A DNA stretch of 64,000 bases from contig NZ_JAYGHP010000002.1 of assembly GCF_034932065.1 (NCBI RefSeq), positions 186,001 to 250,000 on the forward strand, written 5' to 3'. Shown here in pieces: positions 27,749 through 37,288 of the stretch. The notes under the pieces were generated by a model. It worked only from the letters and a program-made list of their open reading frames with translations. It was not told the DNA's origin and made no database searches. Numbering within the stretch: position 1 is the stretch's first letter; every line of letters begins with the position of its first letter. Origin of the DNA: Crocosphaera sp. UHCC 0190. Lineage in GTDB: Bacteria > Cyanobacteriota > Cyanobacteriia > Cyanobacteriales > Microcystaceae. The position numbers were made by a program, and so were the translations under genes.

Positions 27749-27812
27749 AGTGTGAGGAGCGAACCAGCAAGAGAGCCGAGACGAAACATGGAAAGTCGTC
27801 GGTTCTCTTTCT
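27749..27812 (+). ncRNA. Probable Yfr2-family small RNA
   Basis: Between convergent nrtL and the MscS gene. Starting near GTGTGAGGAGC, the transcript would fold into a long stem at about 27769-27811 (AGAGAGCCGA against the later TCGTCGGTTCTCT) capped by ACGA-AACATGGAAAG-TCGT. The exposed loop with AAACATGGAAA is the element I associate with the abundant cyanobacterial Yfr2/Cyano-2 RNAs, and the upstream promoter fits. The stem plus following T-rich bases may also be its terminator. A plain terminator shared by the two genes is the alternative. Confidence 0.6.
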
Positions 27813-27821
27813 GATCTTGGG

Positions 27822-29300
27822 TTAAATTTGAGAATTAAAGGGAAATTCCTCATAATTCTGGTTTTTAGCTCTAATCACCTCTTTGCGTCTCGTTTCTAAG
27901 AGTTCACTAAATTCTTGAGAGAGTCGGGGCATTTGTTCTAGGAGGGTGGCGATCACCTCAGGGGATAAAACAGCCACTTCCAAATCATCTAAGGCGATCA
28001 CTGAGACATCACTACATTCTCCGGTTAATAGAATCTTTTCTCCAAAAAATTCCCCTTTACCTAACTGAGCAATTTCTTGTTCTTGACCAAGATTATCTCT
28101 CACTAAAATAGCCGCATAGCCAGTTAAAATCAAATGGAGTCCGGCAATTCTTTCCCCTTCTTGAAAGATCCATTCTCCTTGAGCATAATATCGGAGATTG
28201 GTGGCATCTTTTTCTTTCGTTAATCGTTCCGCAGCGACTGACCCAAAATTAGGCAGCGATCGCATCATTTCTGTCACTTTGGCCACTGGGTTAGGTTTGG
28301 GCATTTCGGAAAGATTCATTTGATATTCTGTTTGAATGGGGTAAGGAATGGTCAAATGATACCGTTTGGCAGCATACCAAACTCGAATCACAAAATCATT
28401 GCGAATAGTCAACATCCCTTCGTAATCTTGAATAAATAAACCAATTTTATAAATAATCGAAAAATCAGCATAGTTTTCAATTCTCACCCAAGGTTTGGGA
28501 TCATTTAAAATTCCTGGGGTGGCTAAAGCCGTTTCTTTGAGGACATAAATCACTTTATTGGGTGGATCATCATAGGAAAAACCAAAAGTAAAAGTTTCAA
28601 CGTGCAATTCAGTGGGACGATGATAATTAGTAAAATTTCCTTGAGCTAAAATTGAATTAGGAATCACCACGCTATCTTGAGCGCGGGTTTGTAAATAAAC
28701 AGATCGCCAGTTGACTTTAATCACTTTACCAATGGTATCCCCAACTTTTAACCAATCTCCTAAAGCAAAGGGACGTTCAAACAATAATAAAATCCCTGAA
28801 AAGAGATTTTTAAGGGCATCTTGTAAAGCTAAACCAATGACAAGAGAACCGACCCCAAACGCGGTTAAAAGCGCACCTAAATCAACTTGCCACACCGTAG
28901 ATAGAATAAGGGCAGCAATACAAGTCACCAGAAAGAACCGCATTAAATCGAGTAATAAATCAGGGACTTTAGCTTGCCAACTTTCGGGAGTTGCTTGATC
29001 AAACACTAAAACTTTAAAGCCTGAGAGGGCCGCATGAATGATACAAATCCAGACTAAAGTTTTGACAATTCTAATAATCGTTTCTTCTTCAGATATTTCG
29101 AGAACTTTTGTTAAAAATAAGAGGAGAGCAACCGTTGGTAAAACTAAGTTACGCAGGATAAAAAATGTTTTAATTAAAGACTTTTCTTCTTGCCGAAGTC
29201 GCACAATAACTTCATTTAAAAAAATCATCAAAAAGGGAAAGCCTAAAATGAGAGCGATCGCCCATTGAAACCAGTCTTGACTCGTCAAAGCAACTTGCAT
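27822..29300 (-). CDS. MscS-type mechanosensitive channel with CNBD
   Basis: 492 residues. Four or so membrane segments lead into the MscS pore and vestibule (TAFGVGSLVIGLALQDALKN, LFSGILLLFERPFALGDWLKV). From about residue 355 there is a cyclic-nucleotide-binding-type domain (YYAQGEWIFQEGERIAGLHLI, LGKGEFFGEKILLTGECSDVSVIA). The phosphate-binding arginine is replaced in ECSDVS, so binding of cAMP or cGMP is uncertain. Such fusions may tie osmotic release or conductance to a second messenger. Monocistronic. Confidence 0.87.
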   Translation of the reverse strand: MQVALTSQDWFQWAIALILGFPFLMIFLNEVIVRLRQEEKSLIKTFFILRNLVLPTVALLLFLTKVLEISEEETIIRIVKTLVWICIIHAALSGFKVLVFDQATPESWQAKVPDLLLDLMRFFLVTCIAALILSTVWQVDLGALLTAFGVGSLVIGLALQDALKNLFSGILLLFERPFALGDWLKVGDTIGKVIKVNWRSVYLQTRAQDSVVIPNSILAQGNFTNYHRPTELHVETFTFGFSYDDPPNKVIYVLKETALATPGILNDPKPWVRIENYADFSIIYKIGLFIQDYEGMLTIRNDFVIRVWYAAKRYHLTIPYPIQTEYQMNLSEMPKPNPVAKVTEMMRSLPNFGSVAAERLTKEKDATNLRYYAQGEWIFQEGERIAGLHLILTGYAAILVRDNLGQEQEIAQLGKGEFFGEKILLTGECSDVSVIALDDLEVAVLSPEVIATLLEQMPRLSQEFSELLETRRKEVIRAKNQNYEEFPFNSQI

Positions 29301-29407
29301 AAGAAATTTAATTAGATCCTAAAATAAACGATGACCCATCAGGGTTTTACTTTTGACTTCCTGTAGGGCCATAATATATGATGCCGAATCTTAGGAGAAA
29401 CGAGAAA

Positions 29408-29662
29408 ATGAAAGAAACTGTTCTGACTTGGTTAAATCGCTTATTAGTGGCGGATGTTTTTTTAGTCTTATTGGCATTTTTTTGGTTTGCTGCGGCTGTA
29501 ATTGGACGCTCTATCGGGGTTCCCCTGGGGTTTGATTTATGGTACAAACTATGGCAACCTTTATTTAATCCAGCCATTGGTATTCTTTTTTTAGGGGCAA
29601 TTTTAAGTTGGTTAATTAATAAGCTTTCTCAAAAATCTTCTCCTAACTCCCCTGAGAATTAA
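29408..29662 (+). CDS. Small two-span membrane protein
   Basis: An 84-residue protein with two hydrophobic segments (LLVADVFLVLLAFFWFAAAVIG and PAIGILFLGAILSWLI) joined by a loop with GVPLGFDLWYKLWQPLF, and a polar C-terminus. I choose the ATG at 29408 because AGGAGA precedes it by 9 bases; the ATG at 29378 lacks one. Conserved-looking but of unknown function. Confidence 0.65.
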   Translation: MKETVLTWLNRLLVADVFLVLLAFFWFAAAVIGRSIGVPLGFDLWYKLWQPLFNPAIGILFLGAILSWLINKLSQKSSPNSPEN

Positions 29663-29788
29663 GGGGTTTAGACAACGGCCCCTAGCCTGATTGACCAAGA
29701 TAGGCTATTGTAAATGTTTAATTAGAGAATATCTAAAGATTTTGTTAATATTGTTACCATAAGCGAGCCTGGGAGAACACACCTTATT

Positions 29789-30490
29789 ATGAGTCAATCC
29801 ACCAAACCTATTGTTGTCGCACCTTCTATCCTCTCGGCTGACTTCAGTCGCTTAGGAGAAGAAATTCAAGCCGTAGATCGCGCTGGTGCTGACTGGATTC
29901 ATGTAGATGTCATGGATGGTCGTTTTGTCCCCAATATCACCATTGGGCCCTTAATTGTGGATGCCATTCGTCCTTATACGAAAAAGCCTTTAGATGTTCA
30001 TTTAATGATCGTCGAACCCGAAAAATATGTCGCTGACTTTGCGAAAGCGGGTGCGGATATTATCTCTGTTCATGCAGAACACAATGCGTCTCCCCACTTA
30101 CATCGTACTCTCGGCCAAATTCGGGAATTAGGAAAAAAAGCAGGGGTTGTTCTCAATCCTTCCACTCCTTTAGATTTGATTGAATATGTCCTAGAATTGT
30201 GCGATCTAGTCTTGATTATGAGTGTTAACCCTGGTTTTGGGGGTCAAAGCTTTATTCCTGAAATGGTTGCCAAAATCCGTAAACTTCGTCAAATGTGTGA
30301 CGAAAAGGGCCTCGATCCTTGGATTGAAGTGGATGGTGGTTTAAAACCTGGTAACACCTGGCAAGTCTTAGAAGCAGGTGCTAATGCGATTGTCGCTGGA
30401 TCGGCTGTATTTAAAGCACCAAGCTATGCTGAGGCCATTGAAGGGGTTCGCAATAGCAAACGTCCTCAACCTGAGTTAGCGACCGTCTAA
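29789..30490 (+). CDS. rpe: Ribulose-phosphate 3-epimerase
   Basis: Interconverts ribulose 5-phosphate and xylulose 5-phosphate in the Calvin and oxidative pentose phosphate cycles. A 233-residue TIM barrel with all signatures: [32 protein letters not shown] (metal-binding histidine and aspartate), [20 protein letters not shown] and [11 protein letters not shown]. Monocistronic, ended by a HIP1-based hairpin. Confidence 0.97.
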   Translation: MSQSTKPIVVAPSILSADFSRLGEEIQAVDRAGADWIHVDVMDGRFVPNITIGPLIVDAIRPYTKKPLDVHLMIVEPEKYVADFAKAGADIISVHAEHNASPHLHRTLGQIRELGKKAGVVLNPSTPLDLIEYVLELCDLVLIMSVNPGFGGQSFIPEMVAKIRKLRQMCDEKGLDPWIEVDGGLKPGNTWQVLEAGANAIVAGSAVFKAPSYAEAIEGVRNSKRPQPELATV

Positions 30491-30509
30491 ACTTTCACAA
30501 TTTATTAAT

Positions 30510-30533
30510 GTAAGGTGGTCTTGCCCACCCTAC
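30510..30533. repeat. Dispersed hairpin repeat behind rpe
   Basis: GTAAGGTGGTCTTGCCCACC then CTAC forms an imperfect hairpin. A close relative (AAGGTGGGCATTGTCCACCC) lies at 57411-57430, so it belongs to a small dispersed repeat family. Confidence 0.5.
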
Positions 30534-30540
30534 CCTTTTC

Positions 30541-30566
30541 GGCGATCGCTGCGATCGCCTTTTTTT
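30541..30566 (+). terminator. Terminator built from two HIP1 octamers
   Basis: GGCGATCGC, one T, GCGATCGCC, then seven T residues: a perfect 9-base-pair stem and a U-tract. Two abutting HIP1 sites supply the stem. Confidence 0.85.
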
Positions 30567-30666
30567 GTTTGATTTTTGTAATGCTTTTTAATATAAATCC
30601 TAGTTGACTTCTGTAACATTTTATACAAAAATAGAGATAGATAATAAATCCTTGATAATTGTCCCC

Positions 30667-31023
30667 ATGAACCCATCTTTTCTCCCCCCCGATGATTTAC
30701 CCTATTGGATGTCTAATGACTTAGAGCTTTATTGGGAATTTAATGAAGTTGTTAGTCGTCTGTTTTATCATGCTTGTGATCAACAAATTCAACAATTATT
30801 GTCAAAATGTGGTTGGAATTTAATCACAGGTGGTGATGGTTTAACCTTGGTTTTAATTTGTCCTAAACAGGGTTTAACTTGGCAAATTTTGAAGTCTTTA
30901 GAAACCCTTAGTAACTATTTAAAAGAACTGGGAAAACAGGCTAAAATCCGCATTTATCCCCCACCAACCACAGGCAGTCCGATGGAGGTTTTAATCTGGG
31001 AAAACCAAGAAAGCTATTCCTAA
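30667..31023 (+). CDS. Conserved hypothetical protein
   Basis: A 118-residue soluble protein starting MNPSFLPPDDLPYWMSNDLELYW. It has mixed helix and strand (SKCGWNLITGGDGLTLVLICP, LGKQAKIRIYPPP) and no signal or membrane segment. The frame extends 63 bases upstream, but the ATG at 30667 opens the conserved-looking part. Family not recognised. Confidence 0.6.
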   Translation: MNPSFLPPDDLPYWMSNDLELYWEFNEVVSRLFYHACDQQIQQLLSKCGWNLITGGDGLTLVLICPKQGLTWQILKSLETLSNYLKELGKQAKIRIYPPPTTGSPMEVLIWENQESYS

Positions 31024-31364
31024 TAGCTGAAAAATCAACGAAGTTAGGTATTCAGAATGGTTTCACGTGATTCTTAATATCTAGCTTTTTTTGTGAGATA
31101 TAGTAATCAAAATAATAATATTGTTAACTGCGACAGGATGCTCAGGGAGATTAATTCTATTAACTAAACTTAGGGGATTTTCTCATCAAAATTTAAGCTT
31201 GATTAATTATACTCTTTAATATCAGGATAAGCTGCCCAGAAAAAATCTACTTTCTTTGTCAAGATTTTATCATGAATCCTGACCAGTTTATTCCCGTTCT
31301 AATTGAGAACTGCTACCATAAAGTCAATTCTGTTTATTGCCATACTTTTTGAGGTTTTTACAGT
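31024..31364. other. Intergenic region, 341 bases
   Basis: No convincing gene. A 26-codon frame (31272-31352, MNPDQFIPVLIEN...) ends 12 bases before the DUF4079 start and could be a leader peptide, but it has no ribosome-binding site. Weak AT-rich promoter candidates only. Confidence 0.4.
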
Positions 31365-32012
31365 ATGAATCCTGTTATTTTTTGGCTCATTATTCATCCT
31401 GCATTGACAATAATTTCTGTCTTTCCCTTAATAGGAATTGTCTCTTATTATGCTTGGCAAACTCGTCAAAGAAGATTACAAACCCTCGAAGGAAACAAGA
31501 GTAAAATCCCCCCTATTGTTGGCAGAGAACACGTCCAAATTGGTCGTTGGTTATCAAGTTTTGTTGTTGGGATAACCCTCTTAGGTTTAGCTCATCCTAT
31601 TGGGAAAAATATCATTAATCAACAGCTTTGGTCAAGTAATTTTTTCCAATTCCTTTTTTTGATGTTCATGTTTATGGTAACAATTGCTTCTTTAGTTATG
31701 TTACATCGTTCTCGACAAAAACATTGGCGCGGTATTTTTGCCACCTTAACGGGCATGGGAGTCGTAATTTTAGGCTGTCAAGAAGGAGTCTATCGTCGTA
31801 CCAATGAATGGTATATCTCCCATTACTATTATGGAATTGTTGCTGCTTTATTAATGATCTTTTCTTTAGCAATTATCGAAGATATTTATCAAGATCGCTC
31901 AAATCGTTGGCGCAATATTCACATTATTTTAAATTGCTTTGCTTTGTTATTATTTATGGGACAAGGTATCACAGGAACACGGGATTTATTAGAAATTGGC
32001 CAGGGATTATAA
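31365..32012 (+). CDS. DUF4079 membrane protein, cytochrome b561-like
   Basis: 215 residues with five to six membrane segments. Histidines sit at membrane edges in a b561-like pattern (LIIHPALTIISVFPLIG, LLGLAHPIGKN, YISHYYYGIVAAL, NIHIILNCFALLLFMGQG), which suggests haem binding in the thylakoid or plasma membrane. DUF4079 members occur mainly in cyanobacteria and plastids; function is not established. Monocistronic. Confidence 0.75.
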   Translation: MNPVIFWLIIHPALTIISVFPLIGIVSYYAWQTRQRRLQTLEGNKSKIPPIVGREHVQIGRWLSSFVVGITLLGLAHPIGKNIINQQLWSSNFFQFLFLMFMFMVTIASLVMLHRSRQKHWRGIFATLTGMGVVILGCQEGVYRRTNEWYISHYYYGIVAALLMIFSLAIIEDIYQDRSNRWRNIHIILNCFALLLFMGQGITGTRDLLEIGQGL

Positions 32013-32080
32013 AAAATAAAAAGAGCTAGTGATCATAACAATCACTAGCTAAATTCAGTTATATTCCAACGTCGAAAAAT

Positions 32081-32638
32081 CTAGTTACCGTTACCAACAA
32101 ATGCAATTGTCAAGCTATCTGATACCAAGAAATGATCTAAATGATAGGCACGTTCTTCTGTTTCTAGAAGCATTTTTTCGTATAGGTAACGAGTTGCTCT
32201 ATCCCCTAAACTTTCTGCTTGGGACGCTTGACTACGCAACATTTTAATGATGTCTTGTTCTGCTTTCAAGTCATTCTCAACCATGGTGCGACAATCATAC
32301 ATCCCATCGGGTTCAGTCTCAAAGCAGCACATTTCAGCTAATTTGCTGAAGCTGGCCACGGGAATTCCACCTAACCCATTTAAACGCTCTGCGAGATCAT
32401 GAACATGACCCCGAACTTCTTCATAGCTTTCGCTGAAATACTCATGCAAAGAATAAAATTCTGAACCCTCAACCACAAAATGGTGTTTTTCATACTGTAG
32501 GAACAACGCTTGAAAGCTTGCGATGGCAATATTAAAGCCTTCACAAACGGGAGTTGTTACGCTTTTGTCTAGTCCGACTGGATTGTCTCCTACTTGGTCA
32601 AAAGCACGAATTGGGGCTTTAACTTGAGTGGTTGCCAT
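32081..32638 (-). CDS. dpsA: DpsA-type ferritin-like protein
   Basis: Forms a 12-subunit shell that oxidises and stores iron and protects DNA from peroxide. 185 residues: an N-terminal tail, then the four-helix Dps core with [34 protein letters not shown]. The ferroxidase-type histidine is in [13 protein letters not shown] and the acidic ligands in [15 protein letters not shown]. It is nearest to the long cyanobacterial DpsA type. Monocistronic; the hairpin-like sequence near 32018-32048 probably ends it. Confidence 0.9.
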   Translation of the reverse strand: MATTQVKAPIRAFDQVGDNPVGLDKSVTTPVCEGFNIAIASFQALFLQYEKHHFVVEGSEFYSLHEYFSESYEEVRGHVHDLAERLNGLGGIPVASFSKLAEMCCFETEPDGMYDCRTMVENDLKAEQDIIKMLRSQASQAESLGDRATRYLYEKMLLETEERAYHLDHFLVSDSLTIAFVGNGN

Positions 32639-32884
32639 GTGTGTATTCCCTTCTTAACTACACTTCTATCAATAAAATACCTCATTTTAGCAACAGTTTA
32701 TCGAGACTCCGTAAAATCCTCAAGAAAGATTTAGATTTTCCCTAGGACAACCTTGGTAAGACTCTTCTGGCTTCTGGCCTATCTTGCACTTCAATTTTTT
32801 GTAGAAAATACTTGAGAATAATTAGCATTTGTCCGGTATACTAGGTAAGGAAACAATGACAATATTATTCATTTGTCAGTGTCA

Positions 32885-33136
32885 ATGAATTCAACCAACC
32901 TCCCCCTAGAATCGAGTCAAGTTGTACAAGTCGAGTGGAGCGATCGCTGGATTGTCTACCATCGCCTTCAGGAATTACATATCCCTTCCTATTGTGCAAC
33001 CCATCAGCCTTTACAAGTCCAGCTATCGAGTCCCACGGAAGCCATTCAGCTATGGAGTGTCATCAAACAATACTCGGCCTCTCGTCGGGAGTTGATTGAA
33101 TGGCTACATACTTGTTGGCAAGCTAAAGAGACTTAA
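32885..33136 (+). CDS. Conserved small cyanobacterial protein
   Basis: An 83-residue soluble protein; its core VQVEWSDRWIVYHRLQELHIPSY and ASRRELIEWLHTCWQ looks compact and conserved. I start at the ATG at 32885. It lies 33 bases before the ferredoxin-domain gene on the same strand, so a two-gene operon is likely. Function unknown. Confidence 0.65.
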   Translation: MNSTNLPLESSQVVQVEWSDRWIVYHRLQELHIPSYCATHQPLQVQLSSPTEAIQLWSVIKQYSASRRELIEWLHTCWQAKET

Positions 33137-33169
33137 ATTCTCAATTAACCTCTTAGTAAATAAAAAATT

Positions 33170-33727
33170 ATGTCAAATCTTACCGCCGTTTCCCAATTTC
33201 GCTTAGTCGGTCAATTAGAAAGTTTTGTCATCAAAGAAGGGGATAAACTTAAATATCTCCGAATTAAGGTGAATGAACGAGAATATTGGTTGAAAATCCC
33301 CAAACAACTCCGGTCTGAGATCGATCCCAATCTGTCCCCTGGAACCTGGTTAGAAGTGACAGGAACCAGAGAAACGAAGAAGAAAATGGGATTTTTCGAG
33401 CTAAAAGTTAGCACCGTTAATTTGTTACCAACTCCTGACATTTCCTATGCAGTAATTGTATCAGAAACCCCCAATCAAGCATCAGGAAAAATTTTAGTTT
33501 GTCAAAAATCCAGTTGTTGGAAACGAGGGGGAGAAAAGTTATGTCAACAGTTAGAAAAACAGTTAGGGGAGCAAGGGTTAAGCGATCGCGTAGAGATTCA
33601 ATTAACGGGATGTTTAAAACAATGTAAACAGGGGCCTAACCTGGTTATGTTACCTGATAAAACCCGTTACTCCCAGGTAAAACCTTACCAAGTGACTGAA
33701 TTATTAGACAAGCATTTTAAGCCTTAG
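33170..33727 (+). CDS. Protein with C-terminal thioredoxin-like [2Fe-2S] domain
   Basis: 185 residues. Residues 1 to about 95 form an OB-like beta-rich domain ([30 protein letters not shown]). From about 103 there is a thioredoxin-like ferredoxin with four cysteines in [14 protein letters not shown] and [15 protein letters not shown], the family pattern for a [2Fe-2S] cluster. Probably an electron carrier or cluster-sensing protein; partner unknown. Its last 11 bases overlap the convergent ispF. Confidence 0.82.
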   Translation: MSNLTAVSQFRLVGQLESFVIKEGDKLKYLRIKVNEREYWLKIPKQLRSEIDPNLSPGTWLEVTGTRETKKKMGFFELKVSTVNLLPTPDISYAVIVSETPNQASGKILVCQKSSCWKRGGEKLCQQLEKQLGEQGLSDRVEIQLTGCLKQCKQGPNLVMLPDKTRYSQVKPYQVTELLDKHFKP

Positions 33728-34196
33728 AAAGTAATACTACAGCATAGACAGCAATTCCCTCTTCCCGTCCCACTGGGCCTAACTTCTCGTTAGTTGTCGC
33801 TTTGATACTAACTTGATCAGGATTAATGCTTAAAGTTTGAGCCAATTTTTCCTGCATGGCCCGAAGGTGGGGCTTCATTTTGGGTTTTTCTGCCACAATC
33901 ACCGAATCAATATTACCAATGTGCCAACCCTGCGATCGCACCAATTGATTAACCTCTTGTAACAATAATAAACTGTTAGCTCCGGCCCATTGGGGGTCAG
34001 AGGGGGGAAAATAATGACCAATATCCCCTAAACTGAGGGCCCCTAACATCCCGTCCATAATGGCATGAGTCAGCACATCAGCATCACTATGGCCCATAAG
34101 TCCCAGGGGATGAGGAATCGTGATTCCCCCTAAAATTAAAGGACGGTTTGGCCCTAAACAATGGATATCATAACCGTTACCAATGCGAATGTTCAT
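33717..34196 (-). CDS. ispF: 2-C-methyl-D-erythritol 2,4-cyclodiphosphate synthase
   Basis: MEP-pathway enzyme that makes the cyclodiphosphate on the way to isoprenoids (chlorophyll tail, carotenoids, quinones). A 159-residue trimeric fold: [12 protein letters not shown] with zinc-binding Asp and His, [19 protein letters not shown] with the third ligand, and [15 protein letters not shown] start at the ATG at 34196; a GTG lies one codon before it. Confidence 0.96.
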   Translation of the reverse strand: MNIRIGNGYDIHCLGPNRPLILGGITIPHPLGLMGHSDADVLTHAIMDGMLGALSLGDIGHYFPPSDPQWAGANSLLLLQEVNQLVRSQGWHIGNIDSVIVAEKPKMKPHLRAMQEKLAQTLSINPDQVSIKATTNEKLGPVGREEGIAVYAVVLLSKA

Positions 34197-34260
34197 CACT
34201 ATTTAATTAACCTTTTATCGTACAATGTTGGCCAGACTAGGTGGCCGAGGTATTTAGGAG

Positions 34261-35202
34261 ATGACGCAAAAAAAAGAAACCCTAATAACGATTGTATCCT
34301 TGATGATTACCCTAGGGATTCTTGGGGGGGGTTATTGGTGGTTTACCCATCAAAATCAAGGTAATCTCAACAATGTGTTATCTTCTCCTACTTCTGACAA
34401 TCAACCCGCTACCTCTGATCGTCCCTTACCCGTTCCCCCTTCTCCCGCTTCAGTGACGGCCTTTAGTCCCCCGACTAATGTACCAAAGGGAACGAGGGTA
34501 AAAATTGATGGGTCTACCAGTATGGTATTAATCAATCAAGCCTTAAAAAATCGCTTTGAACAGCAATTTCCTGGCACTCAGGTGATGACGAATGCTCAAG
34601 GGTCAAGTAAGGGGATTCAAGGGCTACTAGAGGCGAGAATTGATCTGGCAGCTATTTCCCGTCCCTTAACGGCCCAGGAACAACAACAGGGGTTAGTGGC
34701 CATTCCCATTGCTCAAGATGCGATCGCCGTTGTGGTGGGAGTAAATAATCCTTTCCGTAAAGGGTTAACCATGATGCAGGTTAAGGATATTTTTCAAGGT
34801 AAGATTACTAATTGGTCAGAGCTAGGGCGATCGCCTGGTAGGATTGAGGTAATTAATCGGCCTTCGGTAAGTGGGACGCGACAAACCTTTGCTGAATTAG
34901 TCTTAAATGGGGAAAATTTTGGCAATACGCCCAATATTACGACTTTAGATCATGATGCGACTACACCGATTTTACAACGGTTAGGAACAAATGGCATAAG
35001 TTACGCTACCTATGCTCAAGTTGCGGAGCAACAAACGGTGAAAACCTTATCAATTGATGGGTTAACTCCTGAAGCTTCAACCTATCCCTATCAACGAACC
35101 TTATTTTATAGTTATAAAAATCCACCCTCTGAAGTTGTCAAAGCATTTTTAGGTTATGGGACTTCTCCCACGGGACAACAAGTGATTCAAGATGCTCAAT
35201 AA
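34261..35202 (+). CDS. PstS-like phosphate-binding protein
   Basis: 313 residues: an N-terminal signal anchor (LITIVSLMITLGILGGGYWWF), a Pro/Ser/Thr linker to about residue 75, then a PBP-like domain (VKIDGSTSMVLINQALKNRF, RIDLAAISRPLTAQEQ, INRPSVSGTRQTFAELVL). Phosphate-contact serines and arginines occur in GSTSM and SGTRQ. No pstCAB genes follow, so it may serve a distant transporter, act as a sensor, or bind another anion. GAGG lies 10 bases upstream. Confidence 0.83.
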   Translation: MTQKKETLITIVSLMITLGILGGGYWWFTHQNQGNLNNVLSSPTSDNQPATSDRPLPVPPSPASVTAFSPPTNVPKGTRVKIDGSTSMVLINQALKNRFEQQFPGTQVMTNAQGSSKGIQGLLEARIDLAAISRPLTAQEQQQGLVAIPIAQDAIAVVVGVNNPFRKGLTMMQVKDIFQGKITNWSELGRSPGRIEVINRPSVSGTRQTFAELVLNGENFGNTPNITTLDHDATTPILQRLGTNGISYATYAQVAEQQTVKTLSIDGLTPEASTYPYQRTLFYSYKNPPSEVVKAFLGYGTSPTGQQVIQDAQ

Positions 35203-35363
35203 TTTTTCAATACTGCTATCTTTCTAACTTCGTGATCATTTTTTTTCTTGAAGATTAGCTTAGTTAATGATGCTATCTCTAACTTTTAAGAAACCCTCAA
35301 GCAATTTTCAACAACTCCCGATAAAATAGAGAAATGCTAGTTTAGAGGATGAGGAGTGGTACT

Positions 35364-35864
35364 ATGTTCAAATACTTTTTGCCCATGACAGCGTTAGTGG
35401 TGTCAGTAACGGGGGTTGGGATTTCCCTCGCGCGAGAAGAAATCAGATGCTATTTGGGGTTATCTTCAGCAGCTTGTCATACTTCGGAAGTTAAATCAGT
35501 CTCTCCTTCCCCATTGAAACCGCTTTTTAATCATAAACCTATTCAGGAAACTATTGCCCCAAACAACCATCAGGAGAGTCAAGTCAATCTAGAAAATTCT
35601 GAAACTAAAACCTCATCAGAGGTTAACTCGTCTGAGCCAGAAAAGCAGGATGTAACGACGACTCAAGACATGAATACTGCCTCATCAGAGGATAAAATGT
35701 CTGAGAGTAAATTTATTCCTGTCGAGGAACTTTCTGCTGTCAAAGAGAGGCAACCACCTGTGAATTATGATAATTCTTCCTCTGCATCTCCAGAAGAAAC
35801 TGTCGGCATTCCCATTGAAGTTGAACCTTATCAAGAATCTTCAAATTCTCAACCTCAAAACTAA
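35364..35864 (+). CDS. Exported low-complexity hypothetical protein
   Basis: 166 residues: a signal-like segment (MFKYFLPMTALVVSVTGVGIS), a short region with two cysteines (CYLGLSSAAC), then a long acidic Ser/Glu/Pro/Thr-rich disordered tail to the end. GAGGAG 7 bases upstream fixes the start at 35364. No domain. It could be a cell-envelope spacer protein. It lies 32 bases before the TauE gene. Confidence 0.6.
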   Translation: MFKYFLPMTALVVSVTGVGISLAREEIRCYLGLSSAACHTSEVKSVSPSPLKPLFNHKPIQETIAPNNHQESQVNLENSETKTSSEVNSSEPEKQDVTTTQDMNTASSEDKMSESKFIPVEELSAVKERQPPVNYDNSSSASPEETVGIPIEVEPYQESSNSQPQN

Positions 35865-35896
35865 TAAAATTTTAGGAGAGTTCCTCTGAACAAAAA

Positions 35897-36667
35897 ATGC
35901 TAGATAATATTTTAGTCTTGATAGTTAGTGGGTTATTTTCAGGACTACTAGCAGGAATTTTAGGAATTGGTGGAGGAACGGTTTTAGTTCCTCTTTTAAT
36001 TGCTCTCAACCATACCCCTTTACAAGCAGTGGCTACCAGTAGTTTAGCCATTGTGATTACATCTTTATCGGGAAGTATCCAAAATTGGCGCATGGGATAC
36101 TTTAATTGGCGGCAAGTTATCTTATTAGGAATTCCTGCTATTATTACGGCTCAATTAGGAGTAAAAGTTGCTAATTATTTACCCGATTATATTTTACTAA
36201 CTGCCTTTGGTACGTTCTTGATTTTTAATATCTTTTTAGGGAATTTACGCCGTCAATTAATTTTCAAAAATTCAGATTTATCTTTGTCTAACTTTTCAAT
36301 AAAAATGGCAGGATTATTAACAGGTGCGATGGGAGGATTTCTAGCTGGTTTATTTGGTATTGGTGGCGGAGTTATTATGGTTCCTCTGCAAATGTTGTTA
36401 TTAAAAACAACGATTAAAGTTGCTATTCAAACCAGTTTAGGCGTGATTGTGATTACTTCAATTTCTTCTACTATTGGTCATGCTTTGAGGGGTAATGTTT
36501 TATTTCTGGTTGGCATTATTTTGGGATTAGGGGGATTAGTTGGGGCGCAAATTAGCACCCGTTTTTTACCCAGATTACCTGATAAAGTTGTAAGCTTTTG
36601 TTTTTATGGAATGTTAGGAATTCTAGCAGTTTATATCTTTATTAAGGCTTGGATGAGTTATCAATAA
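35897..36667 (+). CDS. TauE/SafE-family permease
   Basis: 256 residues with about eight membrane segments in two repeated halves, each opened by the family glycine-rich signature: SGLLAGILGIGGGTVLVPLL near residue 11 and GAMGGFLAGLFGIGGGVIMVP near 140. The family moves sulfite, sulfoacetate or related anions; the substrate here is not known. AGGAG about 20 bases upstream is too distant to decide the start, but the fold begins immediately after the ATG. Confidence 0.87.
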   Translation: MLDNILVLIVSGLFSGLLAGILGIGGGTVLVPLLIALNHTPLQAVATSSLAIVITSLSGSIQNWRMGYFNWRQVILLGIPAIITAQLGVKVANYLPDYILLTAFGTFLIFNIFLGNLRRQLIFKNSDLSLSNFSIKMAGLLTGAMGGFLAGLFGIGGGVIMVPLQMLLLKTTIKVAIQTSLGVIVITSISSTIGHALRGNVLFLVGIILGLGGLVGAQISTRFLPRLPDKVVSFCFYGMLGILAVYIFIKAWMSYQ

Positions 36668-36673
36668 ATATCA

Positions 36674-37288
36674 CTACAAAGCCGAATCAAAAATTTGTTG
36701 TGCTGTCAGGTTGAGTTGGGGAAATAAAGGCGATGCAATAAAATTATTTCCCCTAAATACAGTCATTTGATAATCTCCCTCAACTAATTCGCAAATTGTA
36801 ATAGTTGGTTGTTTAGGATTACCAGTAAATCTTTTGCCACCGAGTGCGGCATAGTCCACAATCCAATACTCAGGAATTCCCATGTCTTCGTAGTCCCTTA
36901 ACTTGTCGTAGTAATCGTCTCGCCAGTTAGTGCTAACAACTTCAACGGCTATTGGGATAGATGCAGCTTGAACAACAGTCGATTGCTTGCTCCACAGAGG
37001 TTCATTAACGAGATTGTCATGATTTAATAGCAAAATGTCGGGAGAATAGCTTGAATTATTGCTCTGAATTTTGATAAAGGCAGTTTTGGGGATACGAAAC
37101 GGAAGCCCCATTTGCAAGAACTGGAAGGTTATCTGTGCCGCCAAAAATCCAACAACATTTTCGTGTTCGCCAGTTGGGGGTGGCATTTCTATGATGACTC
37201 CTTTATGTAGTTCGTATCTTACCCCGTTTGAGGGGTACCATTCGATAAATTGTTTAAAGGTTACTAACTTGGATCGGGTTTGGGTCAT
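36674..37288 (-). CDS. Uma2-family (DUF820) putative endonuclease
   Basis: A 204-residue PD-(D/E)XK-fold protein of the group greatly expanded in cyanobacteria. Core: YELHKGVIIEMPPPTGEHENVVG, SYSPDILLLN (catalytic Asp), IPIAVEVVSTNWRDDYYDKL (Glu and downstream basic residue), and the closing GIPEYWIVDYAA. The start at 37288 follows GGAGGTGG. Biological role unproven; copies are often mobile. First gene of the accessory block that runs to 40540. Confidence 0.85.
   Translation of the reverse strand: MTQTRSKLVTFKQFIEWYPSNGVRYELHKGVIIEMPPPTGEHENVVGFLAAQITFQFLQMGLPFRIPKTAFIKIQSNNSSYSPDILLLNHDNLVNEPLWSKQSTVVQAASIPIAVEVVSTNWRDDYYDKLRDYEDMGIPEYWIVDYAALGGKRFTGNPKQPTITICELVEGDYQMTVFRGNNFIASPLFPQLNLTAQQIFDSAL

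Noticed and set aside
31272-31352. 26-codon frame just before the DUF4079 gene
   Set aside because: No ribosome-binding site and no features; a leader peptide is possible but unsupported.
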